A DNA stretch of 64,000 nt from positions 197,338 to 261,337 of the forward strand of contig JBCCFL010000002.1 of the NCBI GenBank assembly GCA_039029735.1. Direction: 5' to 3'. Position 1 is the first letter of the stretch. Each line of letters opens with the position of its first letter. Under the pieces are notes generated by a model. It worked only from the letters and a program-made list of their open reading frames with translations, was not told where the DNA came from and searched no databases. Below are positions 23,708 to 31,827 of this stretch, piece after piece. This DNA is from CADEDH01 sp039029735 (lineage in GTDB: Bacteria > Actinomycetota > Acidimicrobiia > Acidimicrobiales > SZUA-35). Made by a program: the position numbers and the translations under genes.

Positions 23708-24349
23708 TCAGCGGGCCTTCACGTGGGGGGTCATGAAGGCGACGGGAACCGTCGACCCGGCCGCCCTGGTCAGCGCAGCGATGCGGCGACCGGGCTGCAC
23801 TGCGTCGACCGGGTCGGTGCAGCGGTCGCCGAGAAGCGCCTTGGCGCCGTCGAGGTCACGGGTGGCGTAGGCCACGCCACCGACGCGGGCGGGTGCTGGC
23901 TGGGCCGCAGGCTCAGGTGGGCCTGCCACCTCGAGCAGCGTGTTGCCGGCCCAGGCGAAGCGCATGTCCACCCCGGCGCCGCTGGAGGTCGTGTTGCGCC
24001 CTCCTCGGGATTCGAGGCCGTGGTCTTCGAGGGCGCTCATCATCGCCGGGGTGTCGGTCACGGTGATCACGAGGTGGTCGATGCGGAACACGCCGTTCGG
24101 GTGCTCGTCGGGGCCATCGGGCGGATCCATGGTGGTGGCTCTGGTGGGGATGCCGCCGATGTCGGTCACGGCCTCGTCGACTCCGCTCACGCCCCAGGCC
24201 ACCACGCCGTCCCCGTGGCCGACGCCGTCGATGGGGCCGACCAAGCGGTGCTCGACGCCGTTGACCACGCAGCGGTCACCGTCCACGATGAACCCGGCAT
24301 CGGCCCACACCTCGGGCGAATCGGCGATTTCGATCCAGCGGATCTCCAC
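23708..24349 (-). CDS. VOC-family protein with duplicated glyoxalase fold
   Basis: A 213-residue protein from GTG 24349. It has a N-terminal part (IEIADSPEVWADAGFIVDGDRCVVNGVEHRLVGP) followed by FRIDHLVITVTDTPAMMSALEDHGLESR, which opens a VOC module, the strand pair MRFAWAGNTLLEVAGPP and YATRDLDGAKALLG. The frame is open to 25498, but that sequence is antisense to the Nudix gene. AAAGG precedes the chosen GTG. It lies 53 nt downstream of the DUF5655 gene on the same strand. The substrate is unknown. Confidence 0.78.
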   Translation of the reverse strand: MEIRWIEIADSPEVWADAGFIVDGDRCVVNGVEHRLVGPIDGVGHGDGVVAWGVSGVDEAVTDIGGIPTRATTMDPPDGPDEHPNGVFRIDHLVITVTDTPAMMSALEDHGLESRGGRNTTSSGAGVDMRFAWAGNTLLEVAGPPEPAAQPAPARVGGVAYATRDLDGAKALLGDRCTDPVDAVQPGRRIAALTRAAGSTVPVAFMTPHVKAR

Positions 24350-24402
24350 GGTGGCAGCCTTTCGGGCAGAGAGCGGGAGGTTCCCGCCGGAGACGCCCGA
24401 CG

Positions 24403-24828
24403 TTAGCGCTCGGCCTCGAAGTAGGCCTCGGTGAGCCAGTCGTTCACCTGCTCGTCGATCTGGCCAGGATCGTCGACGTTGAGCACGTGGTAGTACCGGC
24501 TGCCGGTGCCGCCAACGCGGGTGATCTTGCGCGAGAACCGATTCGAGGCCTGCGGCACCGGGTGCATGAAGCTCAGCGCAATCCACTTCTTCTTCGGCCG
24601 CAACTCGGCGAACGTTGGCCCGTTCTTGAACAGGATCCCGACCTGTACCGGCTCGACGATGAGGGGCCCGAGATCGTCGAGGTGGCTGCGCACCCGATCG
24701 AAGACCGGCCGCTCCCAGGGCTGGGACTGAGCGAAGAACTCCTCGATCGTGAGCCCCGGCGCGCACATGTGCCCCTGGTTCGCTCGTCCGAACGTTCGGC
24801 TGCACTGCGGGCACTGCCAATCCGACAT
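24403..24828 (-). CDS. DUF5655-domain protein with N-terminal zinc ribbon
   Basis: A 141-residue protein. The N-terminus MSDWQCPQCSRTFGRANQGHMC is a CxxC...HxC zinc knuckle. The rest, TIEEFFAQSQPWERPVFDRVRSHL ... VGILFKNGPTFAELRPKKKWIALSFMHP ... YYHVLNVDDPGQIDEQVNDWL, has the form of DUF5655, a small domain often linked to DNA- or RNA-associated accessory genes. The role is unknown. ATG 24828 is chosen because it begins exactly at the zinc knuckle. It is divergent from the Nudix gene 22 nt away. Confidence 0.75.
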   Translation of the reverse strand: MSDWQCPQCSRTFGRANQGHMCAPGLTIEEFFAQSQPWERPVFDRVRSHLDDLGPLIVEPVQVGILFKNGPTFAELRPKKKWIALSFMHPVPQASNRFSRKITRVGGTGSRYYHVLNVDDPGQIDEQVNDWLTEAYFEAER

Positions 24829-24836
24829 GAGGCCCG

Positions 24837-24842
24837 TAGTCT
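24837..24842 (+). promoter_or_regulatory. Putative -10 box TAGTCT, leaderless start of the Nudix gene
   Basis: TAGTCT ends 8 nt before ATG 24851 with no ribosome site. Confidence 0.45.
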
Positions 24843-24850
24843 CTCCGGTA

Positions 24851-25489
24851 ATGGCATCCAACACCACCGAATGGCTTGACATCGTCGACCCCTCGACCGG
24901 CGCCGTGACCGGGCGGGCCTCCCGGGCCGACGTGCATCGTGATGGGCTCTGGCACCAGGTCTTCCACTGCATGGTGCTCCGGCCCTCGGTGGGAACCGTC
25001 GTGCTGCAACGCCGGTCGTCGACCAAGGCGGCGTTCCCCGACAAGCTCGACTTGTCGGCCACCGGCCATCTCGAGAGTGGTGAGACGCCCGTGGACGGTG
25101 TACGTGAGATGCGCGAGGAGTTGGGTATCGACATCGCCCCCGACGCACTGGTGCCGATCGGGCAGCGGCTCCTCGCCGATGACAACGGTGAAGGTCGTAA
25201 CCGGGAGCTGGTGCACCTCTACTTCGTGGCCGACGACCGACCGCTCGACGACTACGCGCCCGACCCTTCTGAGGTGAGCGCACTCGTCGAGATCCGGGCC
25301 GTCGATCTGGTCGGCCTCCTCGGTGATGAGATCGAGACGGCGTCGGTCACCGAGTGGTCGCCAGCCGCCGGACCGACGCCGGCCGAGATGACCCGGACCG
25401 ACCTCGTGGTCGACACTGGCCAGTACTGGCCCATCGTCGCCGTGATGTGCGAGCGGTTCCTGGTTGGCGCGCGACCGCTGGCCATCTGA
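24851..25489 (+). CDS. Nudix hydrolase (Idi/YfcD-like)
   Basis: A 212-residue Nudix protein. The opening EWLDIVDPSTGAVTGRASRADVHRDGLWHQVFHCMVLRP is typical of the YfcD/isopentenyl-diphosphate-isomerase-like branch. The Nudix box reads GHLESGETPVDGVREMREELGI, complete in its E and REMREE residues but one residue shorter than the GX5EX7REUXEEXGU consensus between the first Glu and Arg-Glu. These enzymes hydrolyse nucleoside-diphosphate-linked compounds. ATG 24851 follows a -10 box directly. It is divergent from the DUF5655 gene. Confidence 0.85.
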   Translation: MASNTTEWLDIVDPSTGAVTGRASRADVHRDGLWHQVFHCMVLRPSVGTVVLQRRSSTKAAFPDKLDLSATGHLESGETPVDGVREMREELGIDIAPDALVPIGQRLLADDNGEGRNRELVHLYFVADDRPLDDYAPDPSEVSALVEIRAVDLVGLLGDEIETASVTEWSPAAGPTPAEMTRTDLVVDTGQYWPIVAVMCERFLVGARPLAI

Positions 25490-25493
25490 CGTT

Positions 25494-25534
25494 GGCACAC
25501 ACCGCCGGGCGGCGGCGCGACGAGATCGTGTGCC
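25494..25534. terminator. Weak hairpin between convergent genes
   Basis: Outer arms GGCACAC and GTGTGCC enclose a GC-rich inner repeat (CCGCC/GGCGG). The element lies between the Nudix stop and the end of the convergent NAD(P)-binding gene. There is no T-tract. Confidence 0.35.
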
Positions 25535-26146
25535 TCAGTTGGTGACGGAGATGCAGCGCCGACCGTGCTCGGACGTCTCCAGCTGATCGGCGAGGCAGGC
25601 GGCGACATCTGCTCGGCTGATCTTCGTGATGGGGCCCGTGTTGGTCGCCACGTATGTTCCCGAACCGGACGAGTCGTTGAGCACAGCCGGACGAACGATC
25701 GTCCAGCCGAGCGGGCTCTGTGTCACCAGGGTCTCCTGGCGCACGTGATCTGCGAACACGTTGCGCAACATGGTTCGAAAGAGGAGTTTCGAGCTGAACG
25801 GGATCTGGGCCCAACTCTCGCCAACACCAGCGGCCGACATGACGACGAGTCGCGGCACGTCGTTCGCGATCATTGCGTCGACCACGACCTGGGTGCCGAC
25901 CGACAGCGTTGTCTTGTCGCGGAGGCCAGTGCTCCCCAGGCACACGATGGCACCGTCGTGGCCATCGACAGCGTTGCCGACGGCGCCGGTGTCGAACACG
26001 TCACCCCGGTGGATTGCGAGGCCGGGCCGCTGGTCCAGGTGTTCGACCGAGCGACCGAAGGCCGTCACCTCGTGGCCGCGGTCGAGCGCGGCTTGGCACA
26101 CGTGGCGCCCTGTCTTGCCTGTGGCTCCGAAGACGACGACTCGCAT
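25535..26146 (-). CDS. NAD(P)-binding protein, NmrA/atypical SDR family
   Basis: A 203-residue protein with a Rossmann opening MRVVVFGATGKTGRHVCQAAL (GATGxTG motif), GDVFDTGAVGNAVDGHDGAIVCLG, LVVMSAAGVG and the closing WTIVRPAVLND with YVATNTGPITKISRADVAACLADQL. This is the biliverdin-reductase/NmrA-like group of atypical short-chain dehydrogenases, which act as NADPH sensors or small-molecule reductases. It starts two nucleotides after the stop of the DUF2177-like gene, so they are one unit. Confidence 0.85.
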   Translation of the reverse strand: MRVVVFGATGKTGRHVCQAALDRGHEVTAFGRSVEHLDQRPGLAIHRGDVFDTGAVGNAVDGHDGAIVCLGSTGLRDKTTLSVGTQVVVDAMIANDVPRLVVMSAAGVGESWAQIPFSSKLLFRTMLRNVFADHVRQETLVTQSPLGWTIVRPAVLNDSSGSGTYVATNTGPITKISRADVAACLADQLETSEHGRRCISVTN

Positions 26147-26148
26147 GG

Positions 26149-26586
26149 CTACGCCGTCTCCACCGGTGAATCGTTGCGAAGGAACAGCCAGGCCGTGACG
26201 CCTGATGAGATCGTCGGGAACAGCAACCCTTCGAGCAGCACGAAACCGGCAGCGGCTGGGGGGTATCCGAGCAGCGACCAGAGGAACACAGCGGCGAGGG
26301 TGCCGTAGGACGCGATGCCGACAAGGGCGCCGTTGATGAAGGCCGAGCTCACGCTTCGCTGTTCAACGGCTGGCCTGACCACCACCCGCAACAGCACGAA
26401 GGCCATCACGAGGAAGAAGATCGGAACCGTCCAGATGTACTGGGGCTCGCTCGACATGACGTCATCGATGCCGGCCGTTTCGAACAGCGAGGTCATCTGA
26501 TTGAGACCGAATGCGGCCTGGTAGGCCACATCGATCACCAGGTAGATCACCAGGATGCTCAGATACATGAGCCCTGCCGTCTTCAT
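26149..26586 (-). CDS. DUF2177-like small membrane protein
   Basis: A 145-residue protein with four predicted helices: LMYLSILVIYLVIDVAYQAAF at the start, IWTVPIFFLVMAFVLLRVVV, SAFINGALVGIASYGTLAAVFL and FPTISSGVTAWLFL. The order of a VVRPA stretch before a GALVGIASYGT helix is reminiscent of DUF2177, a family of unknown function. ATG 26586 is preceded by GGAGG (GGAGGATGAC). It sits directly upstream of the NmrA-like gene. The open frame upstream is not membrane-like and was not used. Confidence 0.6.
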   Translation of the reverse strand: MKTAGLMYLSILVIYLVIDVAYQAAFGLNQMTSLFETAGIDDVMSSEPQYIWTVPIFFLVMAFVLLRVVVRPAVEQRSVSSAFINGALVGIASYGTLAAVFLWSLLGYPPAAAGFVLLEGLLFPTISSGVTAWLFLRNDSPVETA

Positions 26587-26683
26587 GTCATCCTCCCCGC
26601 CTCGGTCATCCGACCGACCCGGCTCGACATCGTAGCGACTCCGCTGACCGGCGGCGGGATGCGGCGCGGCGAGACGATCGGCC

Positions 26684-27229
26684 TCAGCCGGAGGCCAGTG
26701 AGCCCCAGTACTGCGCCGTACGTGTGATCGCCCCGGGTTTGCGGATGCCCCGGATCGCCATGCACATGTGCTCGGCCTGGACCTCCACCGACACGCCCTG
26801 GGGCTTGAGTGAGCTCTCGGCAATCGCCGCAAGGATGTCGCGGGTCATGCGCTCCTGCACCTGGGGGCGCCGGGCCACGGTTTCCACCACTCTCGCGAGC
26901 TTCGACAGACCGACCACGCGGCCTTCGCTCGGGGCGTAGGTGATGTCGACAGTGCCCCGGAACGGGAGCAGATGATGCTCGCACATCGAGTCGAACGTGA
27001 TGTCGGCCACGGTCACGAGTTCACCTCCGCCTGGTTCGTTGAAGATCGCGGAGTCGATGTGCAGGCGCGGGTCCTCATCGAGGCCGCTGAACACTTCGAG
27101 GTACATGTCGGCCACTCGACGCGGAGTTTCGAGTAGGCCTTCGCGGTTGGGATCCTCGCCAACGGCGTGAAGGAGTTCGGTGACAGCGGCCATGAGCCTG
27201 TCCCGATCGGCATGTTGAATGTTGGCCAT
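26684..27229 (-). CDS. folE: GTP cyclohydrolase I
   Basis: A 181-residue enzyme that converts GTP to dihydroneopterin triphosphate, the first step of tetrahydrofolate synthesis. The zinc ligands are C83 and H86 in SMCEHHLLPFRG and C156 in QAEHMCM. Other family signatures are TPRRVADMYLEVFSGL, SEGRVVGLSKLARVVE and RPQVQERMT. ATG 27229 follows AAAGGA with five nucleotides' spacing; the ATG two codons upstream is an alternative. It is followed after about 100 nt by the DUF2177-like gene. No other folate gene is visible nearby. Confidence 0.95.
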   Translation of the reverse strand: MANIQHADRDRLMAAVTELLHAVGEDPNREGLLETPRRVADMYLEVFSGLDEDPRLHIDSAIFNEPGGGELVTVADITFDSMCEHHLLPFRGTVDITYAPSEGRVVGLSKLARVVETVARRPQVQERMTRDILAAIAESSLKPQGVSVEVQAEHMCMAIRGIRKPGAITRTAQYWGSLASG

Positions 27230-27348
27230 GGTCATCCTTTCGGCGGGCCAAGAAAGGCTAGGCGCATCGCCCATGCCGCCAACCAATCGGGCGCCTGACG
27301 TCTTCCTGTCAGCCGCTGTGCCCTTCGCCTCAGGCCATCGCCCTCACC

Positions 27349-27354
27349 TACGCT
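27349..27354 (+). promoter_or_regulatory. Putative -10 box TACGCT, leaderless start of a hydrolase
   Basis: TACGCT ends 7 nt before GTG 27362, with no Shine-Dalgarno. Confidence 0.5.
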
Positions 27355-27361
27355 GAGGTTC

Positions 27362-28615
27362 GTGCGTACGTCGGAACAACTCCTGCTCGCGTGCCAGGGT
27401 GATGGCGAGTTCCTGCTCGCAGCCCGGCACTGGACCGGCGGCCTCCGTCTCGACTTCGAGACCAGTGTCGCCGCCATCACGATCGACAACGGCAAGCCCG
27501 TGGCCGGTGACCCCGGCGACAGCTCGGGGGTGCTCGCATTCTCGGCCCCCGCTGAGGCGTGGGGGCAGATGCTCGCCCCCACGCCGGACCGCTTCGCCAA
27601 CGACATCGCACCCGCTCGGGCGCTCGGGTTCCGCCGCACCGGGGGCGACGACCTTCTCTACTGGCAGTACGCCGCCGCCGTGCAACGGGCCATCGAAGTG
27701 CTTCGAGATCCCATGTCGGCCGCCGAGGCGCAACAGGCCGATGCGGCGCTGCGACCGACGCCAACGGCCGGCACGGTTGACGACGTGGTGGGTCGCTACG
27801 TTCACCTCGATCTGGGGGGCACGGTGCATCGGGTGTACGTGGAGGAGGCGGGCTCGGGCATTCCTCTGCTGTGCCAACACACCGCGGGCGCCCACTCGGC
27901 GCAGTGGCGACACGTGCTCACCGAGCCGGCCATCACCGACCGTTTCCGCGTGATCGCCTACGACCTGCCCTACCACGGCAAGTCCCTGCCGCCTGTCGGG
28001 CCCGAGTGGTGGGCCGAGCCGTACCGCCTCGACGGTGACTTCTTGCGCTCGGTGCCGCGCGCCCTGTCGAGCGTGCTGGGCCTCGATCGGCCTGTGTTCA
28101 TGGGATGTTCCGTTGGCGGCCTGCTCGCACTCGATCTCGCCGCCCGTCATCCGGACGAGTTCCGGGCCGTGGTCTCGCTCGAGGGGGCGTTGACGGTGGA
28201 TGGCGACTGGGAGGGCCTCCTCGGGTTCTGGCACCCGCAGGTGTCGAACGAGGCGAAGGCCCGGATGATGGAAGGGCTCACCGCGCCCAACTCGCCGGCG
28301 GCGTATCGCAAGGAGACCACACAGGTCTATGCCTCAGGGTGGCCGCCGGTCTTCCACGGCGACCTCTACTACTACCTCGTCGACTACGACCTCCGGGATC
28401 GCGCCGCAGAGATCGATACCGACAGGGTCGGTGTTCACATCCTCAATGGCCACTACGACTACAGCGCCACCGTCGAGGCGGGGCGAGCCGCACACGAGGC
28501 CATTCCGGGCTCCACGTTCGCGGCGATGGAAGGCATCGGGCACTTCCCCATGAGTGAGAATCCGACCCGCTTCTTCGAGCACCTGCTGCCCGTCCTCGAC
28601 CGGATCGCGTCGTGA
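27362..28615 (+). CDS. Alpha/beta hydrolase with N-terminal extension domain
   Basis: A 417-residue protein starting at GTG. Residues 1-135 form an unidentified N-terminal region with GGLRLDFETSVAAITIDNGKPVAG. From about residue 140 there is an alpha/beta-hydrolase fold: HRVYVEEAGSGIPLLCQHTAGAHSAQWRHVL (oxyanion region), the nucleophile elbow GCSVGG and the late His of GIGHFPMSENPTRFFEHL. The N-terminal region may be a SCP2-like lipid-binding domain, but I cannot confirm this. The stop overlaps the GTG start of a second hydrolase, suggesting a coupled pair acting on related esters. Confidence 0.8.
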   Translation: MRTSEQLLLACQGDGEFLLAARHWTGGLRLDFETSVAAITIDNGKPVAGDPGDSSGVLAFSAPAEAWGQMLAPTPDRFANDIAPARALGFRRTGGDDLLYWQYAAAVQRAIEVLRDPMSAAEAQQADAALRPTPTAGTVDDVVGRYVHLDLGGTVHRVYVEEAGSGIPLLCQHTAGAHSAQWRHVLTEPAITDRFRVIAYDLPYHGKSLPPVGPEWWAEPYRLDGDFLRSVPRALSSVLGLDRPVFMGCSVGGLLALDLAARHPDEFRAVVSLEGALTVDGDWEGLLGFWHPQVSNEAKARMMEGLTAPNSPAAYRKETTQVYASGWPPVFHGDLYYYLVDYDLRDRAAEIDTDRVGVHILNGHYDYSATVEAGRAAHEAIPGSTFAAMEGIGHFPMSENPTRFFEHLLPVLDRIAS

Positions 28616-29457
28616 CGGCGCCGGTGGAGGTGCTCACGAGCACCGATGGGCAACCGGTGGCCGTTCACGACTTCGGCGGTGACGGGCCGCCGCTCGTGTT
28701 CGGTCACGGCAACGGCATGAACGCCGGCATGTGGGCTGCGGTGATCCACCGACTCCGGGCCAGCTTCCACTGCTACGGGATCGACCTCCGAGGTCACGGC
28801 GCTGCTCGGGCAGTGGCAGCTGGCTACAGCGTTGCGCGCACCCAGTTCGCCGACGACGTGCTCACCGTCATCGAACACGTCGGTGGGCCGGTGGCCTACG
28901 CCGGGCACTCGCTCGGCGGAGGCGCAGGCGTCTACGCCGCGCTCGTCCGGCCCGAGCTGTTCACCGGGATGTGGCTCTTCGAGCCGATCGTGGTGCCGGA
29001 CGGGTTCCGACGGCCCGGCAACGAGCCAGGCCCGCTCATCGAGATCGCGAGGCGCCGACGCATGACGTTCGACTCGGTCGACGATGCAATCAACCGGTTC
29101 TCGGCCAAGCCTCCCTTCTCCGGGTGCGACCCGGTCTCGGTTCGGGCCTACGTCGAGATCGGGACGTACCCCATCGATGAGGGGGTACGGCTTGCGTGTG
29201 AGGGAGAGAACGAGGCCCGGGTGTTCGAGCAGGGCGACACCATCGACTTCGATCGCCTCGCTGAGGTGGAGATTCCCATCGTGGTGGCCTCGGGAGCGGC
29301 CGACGATGCGCTGAATGCCCTTCCGGCCCACTGGGCGCCAATGATCGCCAAGGCCCTCGGCAACGGCGCCTGGGTGGAGATGCCGGGTCTGACCCACTTC
29401 GGGCCGATGGAGAACCCAGACGCCATCGCAGGGGCGATCGGCACCCACCTGGCGTGA
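28612..29457 (+). CDS. Alpha/beta hydrolase
   Basis: A 281-residue hydrolase from GTG 28612. The fold shows GPPLVFGHGNGMNAGMWAAVI (oxyanion hole HGN), the nucleophile elbow GHSLGGGAG, and a late LTHFGPMENPDAIA with the catalytic His. This is the epoxide hydrolase/haloalkane dehalogenase-like branch, whose members include esterases and lactonases. It overlaps the preceding hydrolase and probably shares its transcript. A hairpin follows its stop. Confidence 0.85.
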   Translation: MTAPVEVLTSTDGQPVAVHDFGGDGPPLVFGHGNGMNAGMWAAVIHRLRASFHCYGIDLRGHGAARAVAAGYSVARTQFADDVLTVIEHVGGPVAYAGHSLGGGAGVYAALVRPELFTGMWLFEPIVVPDGFRRPGNEPGPLIEIARRRRMTFDSVDDAINRFSAKPPFSGCDPVSVRAYVEIGTYPIDEGVRLACEGENEARVFEQGDTIDFDRLAEVEIPIVVASGAADDALNALPAHWAPMIAKALGNGAWVEMPGLTHFGPMENPDAIAGAIGTHLA

Positions 29458-29467
29458 GGGCGTCGTT

Positions 29468-29493
29468 CGTCTGGCCTGTCCGCAGGCCAGACG
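29468..29493. terminator. Hairpin between convergent genes
   Basis: An 11-bp stem (cgtctggcctg / caggccagacg) with a tetraloop lies between the hydrolase stop and the end of the convergent lipoprotein gene. Confidence 0.65.
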
Positions 29494-29496
29494 GCG

Positions 29497-31398
29497 TCAC
29501 CGCAGGTAGAAACCGAGGTCTCCCTCGTCGTAGCTGGCAGCCGTCTTGGACGGCGTGTTGTGCCAGCCCTTCCAGTTGCCGCTGCCGTTGTCCGACATCA
29601 CATGGCCTTCGGAGAAGGTGCTGCTGCGGTGCATGCCGTAGGTCTCGGAGCCGTCCCGCACGGGGTAGATGTTGAAGTTTCCGCCGCCCTCGGCGGTGAG
29701 CATCAGGTAGTAGGTGGTGCCGGCCTTCAACTGGGCTGACGACGACAGGCGGGCCGACGCCCAGCTCTGGCGATCCGATGCGATCTGGTTGGCCGGGATC
29801 GACGCGGAGGCCACCTCGGTGCCTCGGGAGTCGACCACACGAAGCCGCAGGCTGCCGCTGCCGCTCACGCGGCGCACGTCTATCCCGATCTCGTTGAAGG
29901 TCACGTTGCGGCGCGGCGTCATCGACTGCCGCACCCGATTCGATCCCGAGATCGGGCGGGGGTCGCGGACCCACACTTCCATGTAGCCGTTGCCGAAGGC
30001 CGACCCATCGGCCATCTCGATCGACAGAATTGGCGACTGGATGTTGTTGGGGTAGTCGCGGAAGGGGCGGTTGACCGTTTGGTCGGACCACGAGGACCCA
30101 CTGCCCCTCAGCAGGCCCCACTCGCGGGTGGAGGGGCGGGTGGCCGCTGGGCTCGACGTGTCGTCCCAGATGCCCTGGACACCGACCCAGTTGGCGGTCG
30201 GGTTGGCGTCCACGTTCGAGAACACGGCGTGGTACACGCGACCGGCCTCGACCCGCACTGGTGAGTTGAGACGCATCGCCTGGAACGTGATCTGGCGTTT
30301 GCGTTCGGTGGTGGCGTTGGGGAGGCTTCCACCGGACAGCCCATAGGTGGCAGGAGACGACTGGCCGAGCACCCGGGACATGTCGGGCTGACCCGACCCG
30401 TTGTCGGCCACGATCTGCACGACGAGCTTGCCCCCGGTGCCGCTGGCGTAGCCGCCTCTGCTCTTGTTCACCGCAATGTAGGGCCGGACCGACACCATGT
30501 CGCCCGACCGTTGGGCGGAGAAGCGGAACGAGACCTTGTCGGTCTTGATCGTGTGGTTCTGCAAGGCTCGGGCCGACCAGGGGTTGCCGTAGGGCACGCC
30601 ACTGCTGGCCTGCGGGGCGGGCGCTGGAGTGGGGGCCTTCGTGGTTGTCGGGGCCGTGGTGGTCGTCGGGGCCGTGGTCGTGGTCGGCGCGTTCGTGGTG
30701 GTGGGCGCCTTGGCCGTGGTGGGTGGAGCCGTGGTGGCGGAGGTGGCCTTCGTGGTCGGTGTTCCGGCCGTGGTGGGTGGAGCCGTCCGTGTGGCGGCGG
30801 CCTCGCTGTCGGTGGTGTCGCCGCCGGTGTCGGTGCGGTCGGTGTCGTCGGTGTCGGCGGCGTTGGGGTTGGACGTCGCCTTCGCTGGTGGCGACGTGGC
30901 CTCCTGCGGCGGGGTCGGCGCTGCGGCCGCCACCTGCTGTTCTGCCTCGGCATCGGAAGCCGGCGCAGGTGCGGTGTCGTCAGGGGCGGTGGCGGTGGGA
31001 GCGTCTGGGCTCGGCGGAGCCTCGCCAGCGGACGTGTCGTCGACGGCGGCACCCGCGGCCGACGTGTCGTCGGTGCCGTTCTCCGGAACCGGGATCCGCG
31101 ACGAGGCCGTTCCGCCAGCGTTCGTCAACTCGTCGACGCCGTCGGGAGAGGGGGCGGACTGTGCGGCGGGTCGCGGCAGCGCCGGTACTGCGAGGTTGGC
31201 TGCGTCGGGAAGCTGCGAGCCGGTCTCGTCATCGATCGAGGTGGTGGGGCGGGCCGCGGTGGTTGTCGTGGCGGGAGGAGCTGTGTTCTCAGTCGCCAGT
31301 TCGACACCCCCGGAGAGGTCCGAACTGGAGCAGGCCGAGGCACCCACGGCCACGACAATGAGAATTTGAAGCGACCTCGATCGCCAGGACACAGTCAT
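29497..31398 (-). CDS. Lipoprotein with Thr/Pro/Ala-rich stalk and C-terminal beta-rich repeats
   Basis: A 633-residue exported protein. The signal peptide ends at lipobox Cys23 (VGASAC). Residues 35-310 are low complexity, rich in Thr, Ala, Pro and Asp, with runs of TTTTAPTTTKAP typical of a glycosylated stalk crossing the cell wall. The C-terminal half has two similar parts, each with RVYHAVFSN or TYYLMLTAEGGGNFN-like strands and W residues, consistent with a DUF4082-like or lectin-like jelly roll, which I cannot name firmly. ATG 31398 has AGGAAGG upstream. Probably displayed on the surface. It has no operon partner. Confidence 0.7.
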   Translation of the reverse strand: MTVSWRSRSLQILIVVAVGASACSSSDLSGGVELATENTAPPATTTTAARPTTSIDDETGSQLPDAANLAVPALPRPAAQSAPSPDGVDELTNAGGTASSRIPVPENGTDDTSAAGAAVDDTSAGEAPPSPDAPTATAPDDTAPAPASDAEAEQQVAAAAPTPPQEATSPPAKATSNPNAADTDDTDRTDTGGDTTDSEAAATRTAPPTTAGTPTTKATSATTAPPTTAKAPTTTNAPTTTTAPTTTTAPTTTKAPTPAPAPQASSGVPYGNPWSARALQNHTIKTDKVSFRFSAQRSGDMVSVRPYIAVNKSRGGYASGTGGKLVVQIVADNGSGQPDMSRVLGQSSPATYGLSGGSLPNATTERKRQITFQAMRLNSPVRVEAGRVYHAVFSNVDANPTANWVGVQGIWDDTSSPAATRPSTREWGLLRGSGSSWSDQTVNRPFRDYPNNIQSPILSIEMADGSAFGNGYMEVWVRDPRPISGSNRVRQSMTPRRNVTFNEIGIDVRRVSGSGSLRLRVVDSRGTEVASASIPANQIASDRQSWASARLSSSAQLKAGTTYYLMLTAEGGGNFNIYPVRDGSETYGMHRSSTFSEGHVMSDNGSGNWKGWHNTPSKTAASYDEGDLGFYLR

Positions 31399-31483
31399 CC
31401 TCGCCTTCCTCTGCCCCAGCGCAACGCCCGAGGGTAGCAGCGCGAGGTTGTCACACAACGGTAATGGCGGCCAGAACGGCATA

Positions 31484-31489
31484 TATCCT
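31484..31489 (+). promoter_or_regulatory. Putative -10 box TATCCT, leaderless start of the PPOX-like gene
   Basis: TATCCT ends 8 nt before ATG 31498, or 5 nt before GTG 31495. No ribosome site is present. Confidence 0.4.
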
Positions 31490-31497
31490 CATGGGTG

Positions 31498-31827
31498 ATG
31501 AGTATCGAGGTGGCGCTGGACGAGCTGGTGGCCGAGGTGACGCGTCGTGGGCCGGGGTATCTGCTCACCACGGTCGCCGATGGTCGGCCCCATGTCATGC
31601 ACGTGAGTTTCGACACCGAGGGGGTGTCCCTGTCGTGCGATGTCGGGCGGTCAGCTCGGCGCAACATCGAGGCCCAACCCGCTGTAACCCTGCTGTGGCC
31701 TGCGGCTGAACCCGGCGGGTACAGCCTGATCGTCGACGGTTCGGCCACGGTTGCCTCTGCTGAGGGCACCGCAGGGGGCCGGGTCACAGTCGATCCGAGC
31801 CATGCGGTGCTCCACCGGCCCGCATGA
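31498..31827 (+). CDS. Pyridoxamine-phosphate-oxidase-fold (flavin/F420 type) small protein
   Basis: A 109-residue protein with a split-barrel opening: GPGYLLTTVADGRPHVMHVSFDTEGVSLSCDVGRSARRNIEAQPAVTLLWPAAEP. These are the first strands of the PPOX class, in which the GRP and ARRN motifs contact the flavin or F420 phosphate. It is short for the family and may bind cofactor as a dimer or carry only a partial site. The stop overlaps the start of the VIT-type gene by four nucleotides. Confidence 0.7.
   Translation: MSIEVALDELVAEVTRRGPGYLLTTVADGRPHVMHVSFDTEGVSLSCDVGRSARRNIEAQPAVTLLWPAAEPGGYSLIVDGSATVASAEGTAGGRVTVDPSHAVLHRPA

Noticed and set aside
30600..31300. GC-rich repetitive stretch as a possible mobile element or satellite
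   Set aside because: It is the Thr/Ala/Pro-rich coding stalk of the lipoprotein; no terminal repeats or transposase.
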